64,000 nt of DNA from Brucella cytisi. GTDB taxonomy: Bacteria; Pseudomonadota; Alphaproteobacteria; Rhizobiales; Rhizobiaceae. How positions within the stretch are numbered: the stretch's first letter is position 1; each line of letters begins with the position of its first letter. The position numbers were made by a program, and so were the translations under genes. Of this stretch, positions 31,175-41,155 are shown in pieces. Under the pieces are notes generated by a model, which saw only the letters and a list, made by a program, of their open reading frames with translations, did not search any database and was not told where the DNA came from. The DNA lies in contig JAAVLQ010000002.1 in NCBI GenBank assembly GCA_012103075.1, positions 1,133,001 to 1,197,000 on the forward strand, written 5' to 3'.

Positions 31175-31444
31175 GATTTCACGTCCTGTTGTTCGATCCC
31201 GTTGAAACGAGCATCGCAACTGCGCAGCAGATACCGCAAGAAACACAAAGGCATGGCACGCACCGACACCGGGCGAACCGCCTACCTCTTTGGGTGAAAC
31301 CGGACATACCGGGCGCGCCTCAAGCCTCATCCGAAGAGGGATGTTCCGGCCCGCAATTGCCGTTTTGGAGCCGTTCTGCCCACGCAGGAAATCGCTAACA
31401 TGGTTTCATTGCAGCTTTGGAAAGCTTTGGTCGGAGGGAAGCCC
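31175..31444. promoter_or_regulatory. Divergent region between glycosyltransferase operon and gmd-fcl
   Basis: A 270-base gap if gmd starts at 31445. It must hold both promoters. I see no strong palindrome; GGACATACCGGG (31311-31322) weakly resembles the GATATACCG element seen elsewhere in the locus. Confidence 0.35.
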
Positions 31445-32515
31445 TTGCAAGAGAAAACAGCTCTCATCGTCGGTGTGACTGGACAGGACGGCGCTTATCT
31501 AAGCGAGCTTCTGCTCAAAAAAGGCTATCGCGTACATGGTCTGAAACGGCGGTCTTCCTCGTTCAACACTGCGCGTATCGATCATCTCTATCAGGACCCG
31601 CATGAGGAGGACATTCGCTTCCGCCTGCATTTCGGTGACCTGACCGATGCAACCAATCTGTGCCGTGTCATTCAGGAAGTGCGGCCCAACGAGATTTATA
31701 ATCTCGGCGCGCAAAGCCATGTTCAGGTAAGCTTTGAAACGCCTGAATATACGGCCAATGCCGATGCGCTCGGCACGCTGCGCCTGCTCGAATCCATGCG
31801 TATTCTGGGTCTCGGCAAGACATGCCGTTTCTATCAGGCTTCCACGTCGGAACTTTTCGGTAACAGCTCGCCCCGTGCACAGAACGAACAGACGCCTTTT
31901 GCTCCGCGCAGTCCTTATGCGACAGCAAAGCTCTATGCCTACTGGACGACGGTAAACTACCGCGACGCCTATGGCTTCCATGCTTCCAACGGCATTTTGT
32001 TCAATCACGAAAGCCCGCTTCGCGGCGAAACCTTCGTTACCCGCAAGATCACCCGTGCTGTCGCGGCCATTGAACGCGGCTTGCAAGACAGGCTTCGGCT
32101 CGGCAATCTCGATGCCCGTCGCGACTGGGGTCATGCGCGTGATTATGTCGAGGGCATGTGGCGTATCCTGCAGGAAGACACCGCCGACGACTATGTGCTG
32201 GCGACCGGCGAAACGCACACCGTGCGCGAGTTTGTCGAACACGCCTTCAAGGCCGTCGACAAGGAGATCGAGTGGCACGGTAACGGCGTGGAAGAAATCG
32301 GCCGCGACCGAAAATCCGGCAATTGCCTGATAGAGATCGATCCCCGCTATTTCCGTCCGAACGAGGTCGACTTCCTGCTCGGCGATGCATCCAAGGCGAA
32401 AAATCGCCTCGGCTGGCAGCATAGGACCGGCTTCGACAATCTTGTCACCGAAATGGTCGACTGGGATTTGCGCAACATCATGCGGGAGGTTGGACGCAAT
32501 GACTTCTACGGCTGA
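31445..32515 (+). CDS. gmd: GDP-mannose 4,6-dehydratase
   Basis: Makes GDP-4-keto-6-deoxymannose from GDP-mannose. Intact, 356 residues. NADP site [34 protein letters not shown], catalytic YATAK and [20 protein letters not shown] choose the TTG at 31445 because GGAGGG (31433-31438) stands six bases before it and the protein then starts at the family position; an in-frame ATG at 31400 would add 15 unusual residues. The reading overlaps fcl by 17 bases. Confidence 0.92.
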   Translation: MQEKTALIVGVTGQDGAYLSELLLKKGYRVHGLKRRSSSFNTARIDHLYQDPHEEDIRFRLHFGDLTDATNLCRVIQEVRPNEIYNLGAQSHVQVSFETPEYTANADALGTLRLLESMRILGLGKTCRFYQASTSELFGNSSPRAQNEQTPFAPRSPYATAKLYAYWTTVNYRDAYGFHASNGILFNHESPLRGETFVTRKITRAVAAIERGLQDRLRLGNLDARRDWGHARDYVEGMWRILQEDTADDYVLATGETHTVREFVEHAFKAVDKEIEWHGNGVEEIGRDRKSGNCLIEIDPRYFRPNEVDFLLGDASKAKNRLGWQHRTGFDNLVTEMVDWDLRNIMREVGRNDFYG

Positions 32516-33479
32516 CATCACCCCCGCTCCGTTTTATTCACTCGAAGGCAAGAAGGTGTTCGTTGCCGGGCATACAGGCATGGTCGGCTCGGCCATTCTG
32601 CGCCGCCTGCAAGGCACGGATTGCGACATCATCACTGCAGCGCACAGCGCACTCGATCTGACCCGGCAGGGACCAACGGAGAATTTCATCAGCGGTCGCA
32701 AACCCGATGTCATCATCATCGCTGCCGCTCGCGTTGGCGGCATCCTTGCCAATTCGCAATATCCGGCAGATTTTCTCTATGACAATCTCGCCATCGGCAT
32801 GAACCTCATCCGCACTGCCCATCAGAACGGTGTCGAACGCCTGTTGTGGCTCGGATCAAGCTGCATCTATCCCCGCGACGCAGCGCAGCCTCTCACCGAG
32901 GATGCCCTGATGACAGGCCCGCTGGAAGCGACCAACGAAGCCTATGCCGTCGCCAAAATTGCAGGGCTTGAATATGCGCGGGCTTGCGCACGGCAATATG
33001 GCAATCACTTCATGACGGCGATGCCGACCAATCTTTACGGTCCAAACGACAATTTTGATCCCAACACCTCGCATGTCCTGCCGGCACTGATCCGCCGGAT
33101 TCACGAGGCCAAGGTGCGAGGGACCGACCATGTGACGCTCTGGGGCACCGGCAAACCCTTGCGGGAGTTCCTGCATGTGGACGATCTTGCCGATGCCTGC
33201 CTGCACATACTGCGTTTCTACGACGGCATTGAGCCGATGAATATCGGGACGGGTGAAGAGATTTCAATCAAGGATCTGGCGCTGACCGTTGCCCGCGTCG
33301 TCGGTTACGAAGGTCGCTTTGAACACGACCTCAGCAAACCGGACGGTACACCGCGCAAACTCCTCGACACGTCGCGGATGCGGGCGCTGGGCTGGAAGCC
33401 GCAAATTCGTCTGGAGGACGGCCTGCGTGAAGTCTATCGCGATTGGTTGGAGGAAGCCGCCGATCCTGTCGCCGCTTGA
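32499..33479 (+). CDS. fcl: GDP-L-fucose synthase
   Basis: Epimerase-reductase that turns GDP-4-keto-6-deoxymannose into GDP-L-fucose. Intact, 326 residues. Rossmann motif [29 protein letters not shown], catalytic YAVAK and [14 protein letters not shown] are all characteristic. ATG at 32499 after GGGAGG (32484-32489), inside the end of gmd. Together the two genes supply fucose for the polysaccharide. Confidence 0.93.
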   Translation: MTSTADITPAPFYSLEGKKVFVAGHTGMVGSAILRRLQGTDCDIITAAHSALDLTRQGPTENFISGRKPDVIIIAAARVGGILANSQYPADFLYDNLAIGMNLIRTAHQNGVERLLWLGSSCIYPRDAAQPLTEDALMTGPLEATNEAYAVAKIAGLEYARACARQYGNHFMTAMPTNLYGPNDNFDPNTSHVLPALIRRIHEAKVRGTDHVTLWGTGKPLREFLHVDDLADACLHILRFYDGIEPMNIGTGEEISIKDLALTVARVVGYEGRFEHDLSKPDGTPRKLLDTSRMRALGWKPQIRLEDGLREVYRDWLEEAADPVAA

Positions 33480-33485
33480 AGCCCC

Positions 33486-33582
33486 CGGAAAAGCGGAACC
33501 CGCTTTTCCGATCAAGCGCGACGTTTTTCTTCGATATTGTCGATCCCGACAAGTCTCCTCGGCATCCCTCATGCCGGGGAGA
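33486..33582. terminator. Two hairpins between convergent fcl and wza-like genes
   Basis: CGGAAAAGCG (33486-33495) pairs perfectly with CGCTTTTCCG (33501-33510). TCTCCTCGGCAT (33554-33565) pairs with ATGCCGGGGAGA (33571-33582), with one G-T pair. Neither is followed directly by a T-run, but their place in the 175-base convergent gap suggests transcript 3' ends. Confidence 0.5.
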
Positions 33583-33654
33583 CGCGCAGCGTCGTCCCGA
33601 AGCACGAAGAGACGCCCCGCCTTCCTAAGTTTCCATTGAAGTGAAACTCTCAAC

Positions 33655-34903
33655 CTATGACGGCGAGCCGCCGACCCTGCTCATATCCAGCTCGACGCGC
33701 AGGATGTCACCCGGTTTGATTTCCGTGCTTTCGTTGGCGACGATATCCTGAAAGCTGCCATTCACGATACGACTGATCGAGAACACCAGTTTCTGGCGCA
33801 GCGTGGCCGCGGAAATATTACCGGAAGACTTGGCGATCTCGGCCATAGCCCGGAGTTGTGTATTGCTGCGGCGCTCCATGCGGGCAATGTTGAGGTCAAT
33901 ATCCTGCAAATTGGTAGCCGCTTCGCTTTTGCGAATTTCTTCCAGATTGGCGATGCGCTGCTCCATGGCAAGCTGGTTCTGTCTCGCCCGTGCAAGAAAC
34001 GAAGCAAGCTCCAGCGCGGCCCGCCGTGTGGCCGACAGATCACGCTCCATGTCGCGCAGGTTGGATTTTGCGGCCGGGCCGCGATCCACCAGTGACTTGC
34101 TGGAATCCACATTCTCCTGCAACAGCCCAATTTCGGTGTCGTGCAGCTTGATACTCTGCTGCAGGGTCTGGATTTCATCGCCATAGCTCGCTGCTTGCGC
34201 TTCAAGCGCTCGACGCTCGGCTGCAAGATTGTTGCGGCGGACGTTGAACACTGTCTTTTCACCGTCCAGCATCTTCTGCGTCAGAGCCACGGTTTCCTTT
34301 GTTCGCAGCCGCCTGATCCGGCAGAGTATAAGTAAAATCCGTGCCGTTCAGTTCCGCCTCGAAACGGGCCCGCCGGATTGCCATGGCAGTGATCTGCATC
34401 TGCAGGTCGACATATTCCTGCTGCGCGGAAATAAGCTGCATCCCGGCAGTCAGGGCTGGAGATTCCGCTTTTCCGGCTCCGCCACCCAGCGCCATGAGTT
34501 CAAGCACCACCATTCCGGGCCGGAACTGATATTTTCCCGGTACCTTCACATCACCAACGACAAATACCGGCGCATATTGATTGATCGTTGCTGTGACCGT
34601 CAGTCCCGGAATATGCTGGGATAGAGATCCCGCGATCTTCTCGCTGATCTCATTGGTGGTCAGCCCGGTGACGGAAATATTGCCTACCACCGGATAGCCG
34701 ATATTGCCGTCCACATCGACAGGATAAAGCCCTGTAAGCGACGGCTGCCCGTAGACGGTAACCTGAAGCACATCGTCGGGGCCGACGCGATAGGCCTGCC
34801 CATCGGCGAGCGCTCCGAAACTGCCACCCAAAAGCAGGAGCCCGGAAAGCATAGTGGCCCGGAGATGCATGCCGATGCGGTTTTTGATGATCTTGTGTGA
34901 CAT
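33655..34903 (-). CDS. Wza-like polysaccharide export protein, one frameshift
   Basis: A signal peptide (hydrophobic ATMLSGLLLLGGSFGALA) precedes the Poly_export domain YRVGPDDVLQVTVYGQPSLTG and a SLBB domain (VFVVGDVKVPGKYQFRPGM). The second half, after a break near 34290, is a long coiled coil of about 150 residues, as in rhizobial ExoF-like exporters rather than in E. coli Wza. No lipobox cysteine is seen. Repaired length is about 415 residues. It starts ten bases after the Wzc-like gene ends. Confidence 0.87.
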
Positions 34904-34913
34904 GGTCTGCCCC

Positions 34914-37109
34914 TCACGCCTGTTCCTGAACGCCATCTGTGGCTGGCTTGCGCCTTCGCGAGAACATGGCGCTCACGCTCCGCTTCGCCTTCTGCAGACC
35001 CAGCCCGCAAAGCACGACAGGTACCGTTATCCAGCTTCGATAGGACGAGGAATTGTGGTTCACGACCGCAAGTGCAGGTTTACGCCCGAAAGACGCCATC
35101 GTCTGGATGAGCGCATTGGTTGCGTGCTGATCCCGGCGGTCGGACGGCACGACGAGAAGCGCCGTATCCGTCGCCCGCGACAGGAGAACCGAACGTTTGT
35201 CTTCCATAACCGCCGGTAGATCCACGAGGATAATCTTGTGATCGGCGCGCAATTGGGCAATCAGATCGGCTAGCCAGTCTCCCTCGCGCATCTGCCTGTT
35301 CGGCTTGATAATATCGATCCCCGAACCGTGATCATGCATAAGTGTTGCGCCAGTGAGCAGACGTCCGGTCGACACGCCACCGTAATCGCTGTGCGGAAGC
35401 CCGAAGGCCTCCGACAAGCCCGCTCGCTTGTTCGTCGCGTCGATGACCGCAACCGTCAGGCCCGTCGCCGCTATCTGTTGTGCAAGTGCGGTTATCAGCA
35501 GCGTCTTTCCCTCGCCGTCAGACAGCGAAACGATGGACAGTGCCAGCGAATCCCGACCGCGTGTCAGGACCCGAAGACGGTCATGGACCGACTTGATGGC
35601 GCGACCGAACGGGCTGGCCGGATCGAGACCGCGATTGACGAGAAGCGGTACAGTCAGCCGCGGCGAAACCGGCAGCAGCGTCGCTGCCGGAATGCCGGGC
35701 AACACCAGAGATGCCGTTTGCGCAGGCCTGATCTTGTCGAATGTTTCCTTCAGCATGGTGCCAACAAGCGCGACGAGCCCACCCAGCCCCAGCCCCAGCA
35801 GCAGCCAATTGGCCAAGTTCGGGCTGGCCTTGGCCATGGCCGGTTCGGCAGGCGAGATCATCTGTGCTTCCGGCGCGGCGATGCCGTCCTGCTCGATCAG
35901 CTGCTTGTAGCGTGTGAGATAACTTTCATAGACCGTGCGGCTGGCATTGGCTTCACGGTCGAGCTGCCCGGCCTTGACTTGCGCCCGGTTGGCTTCGGCA
36001 AGGTCGGCTTCCGCATTCTTCAGCGCATCTTCCAGTCCGCTGCGCCGCTGCCGTGCGATCTGGATTTCATTGCCGAGGCTCTTGATGATTTCACCAACGT
36101 GGTTCGAAATCTGCTGCTTCAGCGCTTCCTGTTCAGCCTTCAGCACCGGAATTTCGGCACTTTTCAGCGCTCCATTCGACTGTAACTCGCCAAGCTGACG
36201 CTCGACACGCGCCTCCTCATTGCGCAGGCTCTGGATCGCTGGCGATGCCAGCACTTCGGCGAGCGCAGGCGCTTCATTGTTGTTCTTCAGCTCCCGGGCC
36301 GTGCGCAGCCGCGCTTCGGCAAGCGAGACCGCACCTGTTGCCGCGACAATCTCGCTGTTCAGCGCCGCAACGCGCTGGGCCTGAAAGCTGATCTGCCCCT
36401 GCTCGCCTGCAAGCCGGGATTTCTGGCGGAACTCTTCCGCCGCGCGTTCTGCATTTTCAAGATCGCTGCGCAAATTGCCCAATTTATCGCCAAGCCAATC
36501 GCTGATACGCCGCGTGGCCGATTGCTGCACATCGATCTGGTGATTGAGATAGGCCGTCGCAAAGGCATTGGCGACCTGTGCCGCATAAACCCGATCGGAC
36601 GCACGATAGGAAATGAAAATCGTGTAGGACCGACCGTCATTGGTAACCCGCAACCGCGAGAGAAGAAGGTCGATCTGCTGGCGTTCGCGCATCGCCGGAT
36701 CGACATCACGCGCACCTTTCGTTTGCGAGCCCGTATCCGAAGCAGACGACAACACCGTGCGCGAACGGAACTCCGTCGGCACGACAATGTTCTCCGCTTG
36801 CAGGATGTCGATGACTTTCAGCGCCATCATGCGCGAATTGATGATGTCGAGCTCGGACCGCAGAACCGGACTGTCCTGCGGTAGCGGCGTGATTGCGCTT
36901 TCACTGGGCAGTGCCTGCAATCGCCGCATATCCAGCACCAGTACCGACTCCGACACATAACTGATCGGTGCTGTAAGATAGCCCGCAAAGCCGACGCCGA
37001 TGCCCGCAAGCACCGGCACGACAAGCATCATTCTTCTACGTTTTATAATATCGAGCAGGTCAGCCACCGGCTGCCTCCCGTTTCCTGCTGAAACGTCGGA
37101 GATAATCAC
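34914..37109 (-). CDS. Wzc/ExoP-like chain-length determinant with degenerate BY-kinase domain
   Basis: About 731 residues. An N-terminal Wzz domain is bounded by membrane helices at about residues 30-50 and 440-460 with a long periplasmic coiled coil between them. The cytoplasmic ATPase-like domain has SLSDGEGKTLL as Walker A, VAVIDATNKRAG in place of the Walker A' DxDxR, and KIILVDLPAV as Walker B. No tyrosine cluster ends the protein. Start is uncertain: GTG 37109 (SD GGAG), TTG 37112, or the GTG at 37067 preceded by GGGAGG. It probably controls polymer length and links to the Wza-like exporter. Confidence 0.88.
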   Translation of the reverse strand: MIISDVSAGNGRQPVADLLDIIKRRRMMLVVPVLAGIGVGFAGYLTAPISYVSESVLVLDMRRLQALPSESAITPLPQDSPVLRSELDIINSRMMALKVIDILQAENIVVPTEFRSRTVLSSASDTGSQTKGARDVDPAMRERQQIDLLLSRLRVTNDGRSYTIFISYRASDRVYAAQVANAFATAYLNHQIDVQQSATRRISDWLGDKLGNLRSDLENAERAAEEFRQKSRLAGEQGQISFQAQRVAALNSEIVAATGAVSLAEARLRTARELKNNNEAPALAEVLASPAIQSLRNEEARVERQLGELQSNGALKSAEIPVLKAEQEALKQQISNHVGEIIKSLGNEIQIARQRRSGLEDALKNAEADLAEANRAQVKAGQLDREANASRTVYESYLTRYKQLIEQDGIAAPEAQMISPAEPAMAKASPNLANWLLLGLGLGGLVALVGTMLKETFDKIRPAQTASLVLPGIPAATLLPVSPRLTVPLLVNRGLDPASPFGRAIKSVHDRLRVLTRGRDSLALSIVSLSDGEGKTLLITALAQQIAATGLTVAVIDATNKRAGLSEAFGLPHSDYGGVSTGRLLTGATLMHDHGSGIDIIKPNRQMREGDWLADLIAQLRADHKIILVDLPAVMEDKRSVLLSRATDTALLVVPSDRRDQHATNALIQTMASFGRKPALAVVNHNSSSYRSWITVPVVLCGLGLQKAKRSVSAMFSRRRKPATDGVQEQA

Positions 37110-37176
37110 CAAAATTCTCCTTCACGGAATAATTCAATCCGCAGGCTGCCGAACGCCCACTGTTCCAGTTTCCGAC

Positions 37177-37952
37177 CTATTGCAGATCGGAAAACGAAGT
37201 CTCCGACGGAAACAGCTCGTTGATGATGCAAGCCACCTCGGTACGGTTGGACGCCTTCAGCTTCTTCATGATGTTGCGGATATGAACCTTCACCGTGCTT
37301 TCCCGCAGCTTCAGCTCATAGGCGATGATCTTGTTCGCCTTGCCCCGGCGCAGCGCATTGACCACTTCGGCCTGACGCTGGGTGAACATTCCGCCAAGAG
37401 GCTGCAGCCGCTGCGAATTCGGATCGGTGGCGTGACGCAGAGCCAGCACGCTGCTGGCTGGAACGAAAGTTCCCCTGCCATGGCGAGCCGCAATGCTTCA
37501 ACGCAGACATTCACATTCACCGATGTTGGAATATACCCCTTCACGCCATGGTCGAGCGCTTTGAGAACCTGCGAGATTTCTTCCTTGTCGGCCAGAAGAA
37601 TGACCGGTGCCGGAGCGCAGTCAGTAACAATGCGATTGAGATAATTGCCGACAGCCGGGTCCGAAACCTTCTGGCCACCGATGTTGAAGAGCACTGCACC
37701 TGCGGTGCGGCCCTTGCGCTGATGCTGCCACTGCTCGAACGAGCTGAATGTGGCGATCGACATTTCGATGCTGTGGTTTGTCAGTCCATGTGCGAGGCAT
37801 TCGCGATCCAACGCACGGTTGTCTATGATGACCAGTAGCGGCAACATGCTGTCGTTAGGCTGTTCAGGTTTAAAAGAACTATCTTTTGACGCCCCAAAGC
37901 CATTATTCTTTAATTCACTCGTCCTGCTACTGAATTGTGGAGAAATGTTCAT
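37177..37952 (-). CDS. LuxR/NarL-type response regulator with degenerate receiver, one frameshift
   Basis: The C-terminal helix-turn-helix is clear: MFTQRQAEVVNALRRGKANK, then STVKVHIRNIMKKLKASNR. The N-terminal part (LPLLVIIDNRALDRECLAHG ... GVKGYIPTSVNVNVCVEAL) has receiver-like folding, but the usual phosphoacceptor strand reads AVLFNIGGQ, with Asn instead of Asp. The break near 37445 divides the two domains. Repaired length is about 257 residues. It lies between the Wzc-like gene and a divergent Crp-type gene, so it is a likely controller of the polysaccharide locus. Confidence 0.85.
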
Positions 37953-38347
37953 CTGTTCGCCCTCTAATCCGACTTATGCGCATGACCCCATTGTTTGCAC
38001 ATCACAATCACGGAAGCGCATCGGTTACCTGTTATATTTTTTCTTCTTGAGATCTAGACAAAACCCCGGAAGCAATTCTCGTTTTTGTTCTTATTTTGAT
38101 GAAAAGACTGCCTGAAATTTATTTGAGTGTCATTAACCTAGATTAAGGGTTTCGGCAAAATATGGTTTAGACAAAGCGCGGATATATACCCAATTAGTGG
38201 TAGAAATTACTACCTTGCCAAAACAAATGGCCTCGCTGAAACTCTTTAGATACCGCTTCCTTGGAAGAGCTGGGGAAACGAACCGTGGGGGTCGCTCGAC
38301 TTTAAACTTATATGCACTCATGCTGGGCGAAACGGCAGGTAGGCTCT
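37953..38347. promoter_or_regulatory. AT-rich divergent regulatory region with palindrome GGTAGAAATTACTACC
   Basis: A 395-base gap between the LuxR-like and Crp-like genes, clearly more AT-rich than its surroundings. The 16-base near-perfect palindrome at 38199-38214 (one mismatched pair) is a good operator candidate, and GGATATATACCC just upstream (38180-38191) resembles the GATATACCG element. No convincing ORF or RNA gene is seen. Confidence 0.5.
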
Positions 38348-39106
38348 ATGGTGGTAAATGCCGACGAAGCAAAAACGCTGCGCCATTTTCTGGAAAGCGC
38401 GCCTATCAGTGCGGTTTTCAATGAAAGCGACTTGAGCGTTCTTAGCGCCCTGCCCATATCCTCAAAAAAACTATGCCCCGCACACCGTGGTGAGCAGCCG
38501 TGAGACTGGGCCAACTCGGTTCACATAATAAAGAGCGGTTGGGGCTGCATCTATCGCGATCTTCCCGATGGCGACCGCCAGATTCTGGACTTTCCCATGA
38601 AAGGTGATTTTCTGGGTTTCCGAACCGGGCTCGGCTTCAACTATTATACCCTGATTTCGGTTACCGAGCTTTCTGTCCTCGAAATCTCCCCGGATCATCT
38701 CACCGAAAGCCTTCTCAACTCCCCTCGCCTTGCAATGACATTCATGGAACTGATGGCGCGCCAGCGTGCCATTCTGATTGAGCATCTCATCAGTATAGGC
38801 CGCCGAAGTGCACTTGTGCGTATCGCACATCTCCTGCTCGAACTGGGGCACAGGGCGCGGATCAACGGAACGGGTGATGAAAACAGCTTTTTCTGTCCGC
38901 TGACACAAAGCGAGCTGGCCGATGCGCTGGGGCTTACGCCGATCCATATCAACCGGATGCTGCGTGAACTTCGTGAGGACGATCTTCTCGTCTTCCGCAA
39001 TAATGAGGTCGAATTTCTGAACCGGTCAGCTCTCGTCCATATTTCAAGCTTCGATGAGCACTATCTGACCATGGAAATTTTCCCGCGCGTGCGGATCAGC
39101 CGGTGA
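38348..39106 (+). CDS. Crp/Fnr-family transcriptional regulator, two frameshifts
   Basis: MVVNADEAKTLRHFLESAPI at the ATG at 38348 opens the protein. The cNMP-like beta-barrel runs over the breaks (near 38468, in a seven-A run, and near 38525) into IYRDLPDGDRQILDFPMKGD. The DNA-binding end has PLTQSELADALGLTPIHINR and MLRELREDDLLVFR. No FNR-type cysteine cluster is visible, so it is not an oxygen-sensing iron-sulphur FNR. Repaired length is about 252 residues. The effector is unknown. Confidence 0.86.
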
Positions 39107-39247
39107 TTGACACGCAAAATCACGGATTATTCCAATAGGAAACTATCGTTGATAATCCATCAAAACTCGCATACTAAAAATACTATTTATATATAAATTA
39201 AACCTCAACTTACACATAGAACCAAAGATTAAAGCAGCTGTCATCGC

Positions 39248-39262
39248 ACCGGATATACCGGT
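39248..39262. promoter_or_regulatory. Palindrome ACCGG-ATATA-CCGGT upstream of MFS gene
   Basis: Perfect five-base arms around ATATA in the AT-rich 275-base gap 39107-39381. It contains the half-site GATATACCG also found in the inverted repeat at 18670-18697. Confidence 0.4.
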
Positions 39263-39381
39263 AAAGCCTCAAATACATCGCCATATATTCATATATGCGC
39301 TATATATTTATCAGAGAATTGCGACTAGTTTCCGCTTCACCATCGTGCCCGGAGGGGCAGCATTGAGGAGGAGGCTCAACG

Positions 39382-40656
39382 ATGCAAGACAATCTCGTCG
39401 ATCCCGCCGTTGGCAAGGCGACAAAGCGACTTCTGCCATTTCTGGCAATCATGCTGATCCCGCCTTTCTGGACCGCGCCAATATCGGTTTCGCCAAGTCC
39501 GAGTTTCAGGCTGACACGGGCTTAAGTGACGCTGCCTATGCATTCGGAGCCGGCATATTCTTTATCGGATATGCGCTTTTGAAGTTCCCAGCAACATCAT
39601 CATGCACAAGGTCGGCGCACGCCTCTGGCTGAGCCGGATCATGATTTCGTGGGGTATCGTCTCCGCCGCCATGATGTTCGCTCATACGGAAGGCGTCTTC
39701 TACACGCTGCGTTTTCTGCTCGGCGTTTGCGAGGCCGGTTTCTATCCGGGCGTCCTGCTTTATCTGACCTATTGGTTCCCCGCGAAGCAGCGCGCACGCG
39801 CGACCGGTATCTTTTATCTTGGCGTTCCGCTGGCGCTCGTCCCGGGAAGCCCGCTTTCCGGCTGGTTGCTGACCCATCACGGTATTTTTGGCCTCACCAA
39901 CTGGCAATGGATGTTCGTGGTCGAAGGGCTTGGCGCATCACTGGTCGGGATCATCGCCCTTTTCTACCTGACGGATCGCCCCGAAAAAGCGCGCTGGCTC
40001 TCGGTCGAGGAGCGCGATGCCCTCACACGGGTTATCGCCGCGGAAGAAGCCGCAAAAGAAACACAGGCTCAGCATTCAGCCATGTCGGTACTGAAAGACC
40101 GCCGCGTCTGGGCTTTTATTGGCATCTACTTCTTCCTGCAGATCGGCACCGCGCCTTTGACCTTCTATTTCCCATCGCGCTTCGCACAGGCAGCATCGAA
40201 TGGGCAGATGAATCTTCTTATCGGCTCGCTTCTCGCCCTTCCCCGCTGTGCTCGGTCATCGCAACCCGTTATTTCACGGTTCTGGCCGACCAGACCAACC
40301 AGCATCGGCTTGTCTGTATGGGCATGGTCATCGCTGGAACAGTGGCGCTTGCCGTCATCGGGCTTACCGGCAACCCATGGCTGATGCTTCTTGCGGCCTG
40401 CATTGCCGTGCCGGGCCTCACAGCTTCGCAACCTGTATTCTGGAGCCTGCCTACCCGTTATCTGGGCGGGATCGGCGCGGCCAGCGGCATCGCCTTCATT
40501 GTTTCCATCGGTAATCTCGGTGCATTCTTCGCGCCGCAAATCAAGAATTGGGCCGATGTCGCAGTGGGCAATCACGATGCTGGTTTCTATACACTTGCGG
40601 CCCTCTGCGGCATCGCTGTTCTGCTTCTCGCAGGTGCTCGCAAGGCCGCTCCGTGA
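39382..40656 (+). CDS. MFS transporter of the anion:cation symporter (ACS) type, three frameshifts
   Basis: ATG at 39382 follows GAGGAGGAGG. The traced protein (about 425 residues) shows LDRANIGFAKSEFQADTGLS, the ACS-family first-helix region, and GVCEAGFYPGVLLYLTYWFP with the helix 4 signature, then LTDRPEKARWLS in the central loop and PQIKNWADVAVGNHDAGFY near the end. Breaks near 39470, 39585 and 40235 each fit a one-base deletion. Family members import tartrate, phthalate, glucarate and similar organic acids; the substrate cannot be read here. A terminator follows at 40710. Confidence 0.87.
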
Positions 40657-40709
40657 GGGCGAGTGGTCACTGCCAAATAAGGTTCATCTTCGCGAAATTA
40701 TTGAAACAG

Positions 40710-40731
40710 AACCCTCGCTCCAGCGGGGGTT
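40710..40731 (+). terminator. Intrinsic terminator after the ACS-type transporter gene
   Basis: AACCCTCGCT pairs with AGCGGGGGTT (one G-T pair) across a two-base loop, followed by TTTCTG. Outer bases ACAGA/TCTGT extend the pairing. Confidence 0.7.
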
Positions 40732-40800
40732 TTTCTGTTCCAAATATGTGGAGTCACTCTATATTCAGCGATCGAAATCAACCTTCGAAAGGACTGCACA

Positions 40801-41010
40801 ATGAGGATAAGCGCCCGCAATCGACTAAAGGGAACAATCGTCGAAGTCACCAAAGGGGCAACCACATCCCATGTCCGGATCGATATCGGCAATGGTGTGG
40901 TCGTTACCTCGTCCATCACCAACGAGGCTGTCGACGAGCTTGGCCTGAAAGCTGGCGGCGCCGCTTATGCCGTGGTGAAGGCATCCGACGTGATGATCGC
41001 AGTTGACTGA
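40801..41010 (+). CDS. Molybdopterin-binding (Mop/TOBE domain) protein
   Basis: Intact, 69 residues, one complete TOBE domain: MRISARNRLKGTIVEVTKGA, then VVVTSSITNEAVDELGLKAG and the closing YAVVKASDVMIAV. Single-domain Mop proteins bind molybdate or tungstate as oligomers and are thought to store or buffer the oxyanion. No molybdate ABC transporter or Mo enzyme is next to it, so it is a lone gene here. The ribosome site is GAAAGGA at 40787-40793. Confidence 0.9.
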   Translation: MRISARNRLKGTIVEVTKGATTSHVRIDIGNGVVVTSSITNEAVDELGLKAGGAAYAVVKASDVMIAVD

Positions 41011-41155
41011 ACTCTGCAATTGAAGCGTTTGTTGCATGTGAAGAAAATCTTTTCGCACGCAACCTTCCTTCTTCAACAGTTCGTCACTTGCGACGGGCTG
41101 GAATAGTTGCTCCCTTCGTCCTAGATTCAGGGCACATATCAAGGGAGCGCATATC

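Noticed and set aside
11527..31290. CCTACCTC shared at 11527, 14662 and 31283 as a common operator of the polysaccharide genes.
   Set aside because: Eight bases is too short to be meaningful, the longer 13-base match between two sites is expected by chance in 64 kb, and one copy overlaps the end of a coding region.
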